From an uncultured Collinsella sp. (GTDB lineage Bacteria > Actinomycetota > Coriobacteriia > Coriobacteriales > Coriobacteriaceae), in contig UQKM01000007.1 of the NCBI GenBank assembly GCA_900541685.1, positions 34,233 through 98,232 on the forward strand: DNA of 64,000 nt. Direction: 5' to 3'. The notes beneath the pieces were generated by a model. It ran no database searches. It saw only the letters and a program-made list of their open reading frames with translations, and was not told where the DNA came from. A program made the position numbers and the translations under genes. Below are positions 58,771 to 64,000 of this stretch, one piece after another (positions within the stretch are counted from its first letter, which is position 1; the number at the start of each line of letters is the position of its first letter).

Positions 58771-59745
58771 TTAGCCCAGGACACGAGCCATACGGGCCTT
58801 GAACTCGGACAGGAAGCGCGGGGCGTCGACGGTCAGCGCCACGAGCGCGCTCTTATCTGGATCGGACAGACGGTGCTCGTCGCAGATGGTGCGGCCGCGA
58901 TACTCGCCCAGCAGGTCGACACGCAGGTTACAGCCGAGCGCACCCACGAGCGTGGGATCAATCGCCACGGCAACCGCCAGCGGATCGTGCAGCGCGCAGC
59001 CGCCCAGGTAGGGCGCGTTCATTTCGTACGAACCGATATAGTGCTCGACCATGCTCGCAAACGCGCAGCCAGCCATAGTGCCCGAGCCCGTCCAGCCGGC
59101 AACGTCGCGACGTGTGAGCACCACGCGGTGCGTCACATCCAGGCCCACCATGGTGAGCTTGCAGCCCGAGCGCAACACAGCGTCGGCAGCCTCGGGGTCG
59201 CCCGCCATGTTGGCCTCGGCGCCCGCGCTCACGTTGCCGGGCACGGTAAGGGCGCCGCCCATCACGACCACGCGGCCGATAGACATCATCGCCGCCGCAT
59301 CGCGCTCCAGGGCAAGCGCCAGATTGGTGAGCGGGCCGGTCGCAACGTAGACCAGATCGGGACCATAGGTACGCGCGGCATCAATCAGGTAATCGACCGC
59401 CGCATTGCCGTCGGCCGACGTCGCGCCCACCGGCTCGTACGGCGAGGCGGGCACGCTTGCGCCGCCGATGCCGTTCTTGCCGTGGATAAGCGTGGTGGAC
59501 GCCGGCGGCGTGTAGGGTTCGGTCGCCTTCATGGGACGATCGGCGCCCAGGTACACCGGCACCTCGGGACGACCCAACAGGTCGAGCACCGCCAAGCAGT
59601 TGTGCGCCGACTGCTCGACGCGCACGTTGCCAAAGCACGTGGTGATGCCGACGAGCTCCACCTCGGGGCTCGCGATGGCATAGGCAAGCGCCATCGCATC
59701 ATCCACACCCATATCCAGATCAAGGATCAGCTTCTTGGTTGCCAT
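58771..59745 (-). CDS. Inosine/uridine-preferring nucleoside hydrolase
   Basis: A 324-residue IUNH-type hydrolase. The calcium-binding Asp cluster is LILDLDMGVDDAMAL (about 5-19, DxDxxxDD). VYVATGPLTNLALAL (about 128), VVVMGGALTVPGN (about 160) and the catalytic-loop His/Asp in GGCALHDPLAVAVAID (about 240) are present. It splits nucleosides to ribose and base. The ribokinase stop lies four bases before its start, so the pair forms a salvage module: ribose released here is phosphorylated by the kinase. Acts in the cytoplasm. Confidence 0.93.
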   Translation of the reverse strand: MATKKLILDLDMGVDDAMALAYAIASPEVELVGITTCFGNVRVEQSAHNCLAVLDLLGRPEVPVYLGADRPMKATEPYTPPASTTLIHGKNGIGGASVPASPYEPVGATSADGNAAVDYLIDAARTYGPDLVYVATGPLTNLALALERDAAAMMSIGRVVVMGGALTVPGNVSAGAEANMAGDPEAADAVLRSGCKLTMVGLDVTHRVVLTRRDVAGWTGSGTMAGCAFASMVEHYIGSYEMNAPYLGGCALHDPLAVAVAIDPTLVGALGCNLRVDLLGEYRGRTICDEHRLSDPDKSALVALTVDAPRFLSEFKARMARVLG

Positions 59746-59749
59746 TGTT

Positions 59750-60745
59750 CTACTCCGCTTCTCCGTCTACATCCAAACCGTCTAAATCAAACACGCGCTC
59801 AACTTCGGCACGCGTGGGAATCGACTGCTGTGCGCCCAGGCGCGACACCGTCACCGCCGAGGCGCGAGCACCCGCGGCCATGCACTCAAAGAGCGGCAGA
59901 CCCTCCAGACGAGCTGCAGCAAGCGCACCAATAAACGTATCGCCCGCGGCCGTCGTATCGACCACCGCGCTCGAAAGCGCCGGCATGCGCAGCGGCTCAC
60001 CGCCATCGCCGAGCGTAACCGAGCCGGCGCCGCCCAGCGTGATGACCGCGGCACCGGCGCCCTTGTCGAGCAGCGCATTGAGCGCGGCGGCGCAACTCGC
60101 ATCATCCGTGGGCAGAATGCCCGTCAGCACCTGGCACTCGGTCTCGTTGGGGCAGACCAGGTCGACCGCAGGCCACGCTCCTGCCGGCAAATCGCAGGCG
60201 GGCGCAGGGTTAAAGACCGTATAGAACCCCAGCTCGTGAGCGCAAGCAAGCGCCTCGGCCGTCGCTGCAAGGTCACATTCGCCCTGGGCGATAAAGACGC
60301 CGCCAGCAGCCGGGGCAAACTCGCTGGCATCGCCGTCGAGCTCGTCGGCCACCAAGCGCCTCAGTGCGCGGGCAACGTCCTCGCCCGCAAGCGCATGGTT
60401 GGCGCCCGGCGACAGCACGATGCGGTTGTCGCTCTCGCAGCGAATGATAGTCGCGGTACCGGTCTCCACGTCATCGCGACGCGCCACAAACTCAACGCCC
60501 ACGCCGGCATCCTGGAGCCCTGCCACAAGCGCATCGCCAAAGGTATCGCGCCCAACAGCGCCAATCATGCACGTGCGCGCACCCATGCGCGCAGCAGCGA
60601 CGGCCTGGTTAGCGCCCTTGCCACCAGCGTTGGTGATAAAACCGCTGCCACCGACTGTCTCGCCCGCACGCGGCATGCGCTCGCACGCCACCGAAAGGTC
60701 CATGTTCATACTGCCGAACACCGCAACGATGCCGCGATCTGCCAT
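59750..60745 (-). CDS. rbsK: Ribokinase
   Basis: A 331-residue PfkB-family sugar kinase. The N-terminal FGSMNMDLSVACERMPRAGE and TNAGGKGANQAVAAARMG (about 36-53) are ribokinase signatures. The anion hole/catalytic motif is VDTTAAGDTFIGALAA (about 263-278). GTATIIRCESDNRIVLSPGANH fits ribose kinases. GAGGAGG precedes ATG 60745; the frame opens to 60799. First gene of the operon with the nucleoside hydrolase. Confidence 0.92.
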   Translation of the reverse strand: MADRGIVAVFGSMNMDLSVACERMPRAGETVGGSGFITNAGGKGANQAVAAARMGARTCMIGAVGRDTFGDALVAGLQDAGVGVEFVARRDDVETGTATIIRCESDNRIVLSPGANHALAGEDVARALRRLVADELDGDASEFAPAAGGVFIAQGECDLAATAEALACAHELGFYTVFNPAPACDLPAGAWPAVDLVCPNETECQVLTGILPTDDASCAAALNALLDKGAGAAVITLGGAGSVTLGDGGEPLRMPALSSAVVDTTAAGDTFIGALAAARLEGLPLFECMAAGARASAVTVSRLGAQQSIPTRAEVERVFDLDGLDVDGEAE

Positions 60746-60932
60746 GGAAACCTCCTCATCTGCGGGCCTTATGCCCACCGTCGGCCGTCGATCGTGCACT
60801 CTCGCACCCCCTATAACTTTAGTTCACTTTGATGTGGACGCGCGCTTGAGCTTGCGCCAGCAGCAAGCATTCACAGGAGCAGGCAGTTACAATGAAGGCG
60901 TGCTGATTATTCTCGTCATTGGATGATGTTTT

Positions 60933-63149
60933 ATGGAACAATTCTCGCAATCGGGCTCGCGCGGTCGACGCCGCACGGGCAACGAGCCGGCGCCGCACGA
61001 ACGCGTGAAGGGCGAGCGCCGTGCCAACGAGCCGCGACGCACCGCGAGCCCCCATCGCGCTTCTGCCAACAACGCGGGCCGCGCCAACACTCCCGCCGCG
61101 GAGCAGACGCCTGCTCGCCCCAAGTCCCGCTACATCCCTGCCCTTGACGGCCTGCGCACGCTTGCCGTCGTCGCGGTGGTGCTCTATCACCTCAACCTCA
61201 CGTGGGCTCAGGGCGGCCTGCTTGGCGTCACGATCTTCTTTGTGCTTTCGGGCTATCTGATCACGCGCTTGCTGCTCAACGAAGTCGCTAAGACCGGTCG
61301 CATCGACCTTAAGAGCTTCTGGATTCGCCGCATCCGTCGCCTGGTCCCCGCCGTGGTAACGGTAGTGTTCGTGACCTGCGCGCTGTGCACCATCTTTAAC
61401 CACGTGATGCTCACCAAGATGCGTCCCGACATTCTGCCGTCGCTGCTGTTCTTTAACAACTGGTGGCAGATTATGCAGGACGTCTCGTACTTCAATGCTC
61501 TGGGCGATCCCTCGCCGCTTACGCACTTTTGGTCGCTCGCCATCGAGGAACAGTTCTACCTGGTTTGGCCCCCGCTGCTGCTCGCTATGGTATCCATGCA
61601 CATGAGCAAGCCCAACACGCGCCGCATGGTTCTGGGCCTGGCTGCTGTCTCCGCCATCGCCATGATGGTGCTCTATAACCCCGCCGCCGACCCCAGCCGC
61701 GTGTACTACGGCACCGACACCCGCGTCTTCTCGCTGCTGCTGGGCGCCTGGATGGCCTTTATCCCCGATCGCGACCTGGCGCCGGTGCGTCTCGCTCATC
61801 GTTTGGGGCTCAATCGCCTGGCTGGCGCCGCCAAGCACGGCAAGAACGCCGAGGGCAAGCCTGGCGAGAAGGCCGACAACGCAGCCGAGACCGTCCCGGC
61901 ACAGCCGAGCGCCCTCGTGCGCTTTTGGTCCTCGCCCGCATCCATCGATGTGTCGGGCGTCGTGGGTCTGGTTGGCCTTGCCGCCATGGTCGCGCTCACC
62001 AACGGCTACACCGCGTTCCAGTATCGCGGCGGCACGCTGCTATGCTCCATCCTCACGCTCATGGTCATCGCGGCCTGCGTGCAGCCCCAGGGAATGGTTG
62101 CCCGCGCACTGTCCGCCGAGCCGCTCGTGTGGGTTGGCAAGCGCTCGTACAGCATCTACCTGTGGCACTATCCGCTACTGTTGCTCATGAACCCGGTCGC
62201 CAACATCAACGATACGCCGTGGTGGCAGTACATTTTGCAGGTGTTGTTGGTGGTCGCCGTAGCCGAATGTTCATATCGCTTTATCGAGACGCCGTTTAGA
62301 AAGGGCGCCTTTGGGCGCACCGTATCCGAGTTCCGCGACGGCACCACCGCGCCCGCCAACTGGGTGCGCGCGCACGTCCCTGTCTGCGCAGCCTGCGCTG
62401 TCGTGTTGGTCGTTGCACTGGGCGGCCTGATCTTTGTGCCGGAGACCTCCGCACTGAGCGGTGAGGGCGCCGAAGTCCTCAACAAGGAAGCCAAAAACAC
62501 CGCGCCAACGGACCAACAGGCAGCCGACGACACCGACAAGGACAACGACGGCTTCCCCGATGGCTCCTACGACCTGTTGATGATCGGTGACTCCGTGTCG
62601 CTGCGCGCCGTCGATTCCTTCGACGGCGTGTTCCCCCACAGTCACATCGATGCCGAAAAGGGCCGCCAGTTCGATGCGGGCCGCGCGACATTTGAGGGCT
62701 ATCTCCAACAGAACCTTGCCGGCAAGATCGTGGTCTTTGCACTGGGCACCAACGGCTTGGTAACCGACGACCAGATCGACGCCATCATGACCGATGCAGG
62801 AGATAAGCGTATTGTGGTGTTTGTGAACACGCGCAGCCCGCAGCCGTGGGTTGGCTCTACCAACCAGGCCATCGCCAACGCTGCTACGCGCTACAAGAAC
62901 GTGCGCGTTATCGACTGGTACGGATACAGTGCCAATCGCAACGACCTGTTCGATGGCGATGGCACGCACCTGTCGACCACTGGCGTGACTGAGTACCTCA
63001 ACTTGATCCACGATGCAGTCAAGAAGGACCTGCCCGTGCATCCCGAGGATCACGTCAACGATCCGCAGCCGGCGGCCGTCAAGTCTGCCACCGACGCGCT
63101 CGTCAATGCGCTCGCTCTCAAGCCGCACAAGCTGGGCACCGACAAGTAA
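60933..63149 (+). CDS. Membrane O-acyltransferase with SGNH-like domain (OatA/OafA type)
   Basis: A 738-residue membrane protein. A basic cytoplasmic N-tail (about 1-66) precedes the acyltransferase-3 domain with about ten membrane segments (IPALDGLRTLAVVAVVLYHL, FFVLSGYLITRLLL, HFWSLAIEEQFYLVWPPLLL). The C-terminal extracellular SGNH-like domain (about 545-720) has YDLLMIGDSVSLRAV and GDGTHLSTTGV, giving Ser, Asp and His. The architecture matches peptidoglycan or polysaccharide O-acetyltransferases such as OatA, related to lysozyme resistance. The ribosome-binding site is weak (GGATGAT). The inserted Lys/Ala-rich loop about 290-325 is unusual. Confidence 0.9.
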   Translation: MEQFSQSGSRGRRRTGNEPAPHERVKGERRANEPRRTASPHRASANNAGRANTPAAEQTPARPKSRYIPALDGLRTLAVVAVVLYHLNLTWAQGGLLGVTIFFVLSGYLITRLLLNEVAKTGRIDLKSFWIRRIRRLVPAVVTVVFVTCALCTIFNHVMLTKMRPDILPSLLFFNNWWQIMQDVSYFNALGDPSPLTHFWSLAIEEQFYLVWPPLLLAMVSMHMSKPNTRRMVLGLAAVSAIAMMVLYNPAADPSRVYYGTDTRVFSLLLGAWMAFIPDRDLAPVRLAHRLGLNRLAGAAKHGKNAEGKPGEKADNAAETVPAQPSALVRFWSSPASIDVSGVVGLVGLAAMVALTNGYTAFQYRGGTLLCSILTLMVIAACVQPQGMVARALSAEPLVWVGKRSYSIYLWHYPLLLLMNPVANINDTPWWQYILQVLLVVAVAECSYRFIETPFRKGAFGRTVSEFRDGTTAPANWVRAHVPVCAACAVVLVVALGGLIFVPETSALSGEGAEVLNKEAKNTAPTDQQAADDTDKDNDGFPDGSYDLLMIGDSVSLRAVDSFDGVFPHSHIDAEKGRQFDAGRATFEGYLQQNLAGKIVVFALGTNGLVTDDQIDAIMTDAGDKRIVVFVNTRSPQPWVGSTNQAIANAATRYKNVRVIDWYGYSANRNDLFDGDGTHLSTTGVTEYLNLIHDAVKKDLPVHPEDHVNDPQPAAVKSATDALVNALALKPHKLGTDK

Positions 63150-63174
63150 CCTGCAGCGCAAACTTCCCACATCC

Positions 63175-63207
63175 GGAGGGGTGCCCGCCACGGCAGGCAC
63201 CCCCTCC
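63175..63207 (+). terminator. Hairpin downstream of the acyltransferase
   Basis: GGAGGGGTGCC (63175-63185) pairs with GGCACCCCCTCC (63196-63207). No T-run follows. It also separates the acyltransferase from the IS110 end. Confidence 0.6.
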
Positions 63208-63246
63208 GACAGTTAGGTGTTCCTATAGTTTTGTCAACCTTCGACG

Positions 63247-64000
63247 CTACTCCCGGTAGGGCACCCGGTCGCGCATCACGGCGTATATCGCCCTGAGCCG
63301 CTTCCTCGCGACGGCCTTGAGCGCCCGCCCGTGCCCCATGCCCCGCGCCCTGCAGGCCCGGTAGTACTCGCCGTAGCGCCCCGACGACCTCACCAGGCTG
63401 TTGCACGAGAAGATCAGAAGAGACTTGAGCCTCGCGTCGCCCCGCCTGGACGCCCTGACCGACCTCACCGACGTGCCGGAGCTCCTCACCCTCGGGGCTA
63501 TGCCGCAGTACGAGGCCAGGTGGTCGTGGTCCGGGAACCTCGCGATGTCGACCGACACCGCGAGCTGCGCCGCCGTCCTCGGCCCGATGCCGGGCACGGT
63601 GAGCAGGCACGCGTAGGTCTCGTCGCCCTCGAGCAGCCCCGCCGTCTCGGCCTCGAGGGCCCCGGCCTCGTCGAGGGCCTCCGATATCCGGGCGGCAAGG
63701 AACCTGACCTGCCTGTTCTCGGCCTCGACGAGCGCCGGCGGCGGCGCGGTCGAGGCGGCCGCGGCCTCCCCGGCGGCCTCGGCCTGCGGCCCCTCGGCCC
63801 CCGAGCGGGCGATCCCCCACGCCCCGCCGAACCCGGCGAGCAGCTCCAGCCACCGGCGGTCCGACAGGTCGACCGCGGCCTCGAGGGCCGGGCAGGACTC
63901 GAGCAGCACCGCGCGCAGGCGGTTCTTGTCCCTGGTCGCGCAGGCCACGACGTGGTCGCGCTGGGAGGAGAGGGCGCGGGCGGCCTCGAGGGCCTCGCCG
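63247..64000 (-). mobile_element. IS110-family transposase, truncated by the window edge
   Basis: The minus frame is open from the right edge (ALEAARALSSQRDHVVACAT) to a stop at 63247, about 250 residues. It includes the linker helix region and the C-terminal Transposase_20 domain (LLTVPGIGPRTAAQLAVSVD, HLASYCGIAPRVRSSG, SLLIFSCNSLVRSSG) of IS110/IS1111 elements. The N-terminal DEDD RuvC-like domain lies beyond the window. These enzymes use a bridge RNA made from the element's own non-coding end. For this element that end could lie in 63150-63246 or on the other side. It is richer in GC than most neighbours. Confidence 0.92.

Overview
The window looks like chromosome of a high-GC gut anaerobe of the Coriobacteriia, most likely Collinsella or a close relative. 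This is inferred from protein character (many PTS systems, GH1 phospho-glucosidases, a hyp cluster, LuxS) and from the style of the GTCCCC-containing intergenic palindromes. No rRNA, complete tRNA or CRISPR array is present.

Layout. 0-2 kb: an edge-truncated gene, thioredoxin, a small helical protein and NikR. 2-7.5 kb: hydrogenase maturation genes hypF, hypC, hypD, hypE. 7.6-13.8 kb: HPr, a GH1 phospho-beta-glucosidase, a three-subunit cellobiose-type PTS and its PRD activator. This block lies between the true 3' end of hypE and a second, degraded copy of that 3' end. 14-25 kb: a HAD phosphatase, two lipoproteins, a glucose-type EIIA, a Cof phosphatase, a second GH1 enzyme, an AraC regulator, a large glycosidase and an RpiR regulator. 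25-30 kb: an HTH-desulfoferrodoxin fusion, pyrE and mgtA. 30-36.6 kb: a DUF4038 (GH140-like) glycosidase, a PTS EIIBC, an esterase and a DUF1593 nucleoside-hydrolase-like protein. 37-41 kb: a zinc-ribbon/SPFH cluster and a lipoprotein. 41-45 kb: a three-gene signalling operon. 45.7-51.7 kb: a third GH1 enzyme, then a LicT-type antiterminator, PTS EIIBC, esterase and DUF4867 operon. 51.8-60.8 kb: luxS, an FGGY kinase, a split transketolase, a FucI/AraA-type isomerase, a LacI regulator, a nucleoside hydrolase and a ribokinase. 61-64 kb: a membrane acyltransferase and a truncated IS110 transposase.

How the genes work together. Most of the window takes up and breaks down plant-type glycosides: PTS import with phosphorylation, intracellular glycosidases and esterases, then sugar isomerase, kinase and transketolase, each block with a local regulator. 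Near-identical TAAACA/TGTTTA palindromes lie upstream of the 31-35 kb locus and of the isomerase and lacI genes 24 kb away. They suggest one LacI regulon joining a GH140-like enzyme and PTS to an isomerase, FGGY kinase and two-subunit transketolase. That gene set fits a non-oxidative apiose (apioside) pathway; this is the most interesting hypothesis here.

The intergenic spaces hold several families of short palindromes. Their arms differ between copies but remain self-complementary, which points to selected hairpins or small mobile elements.
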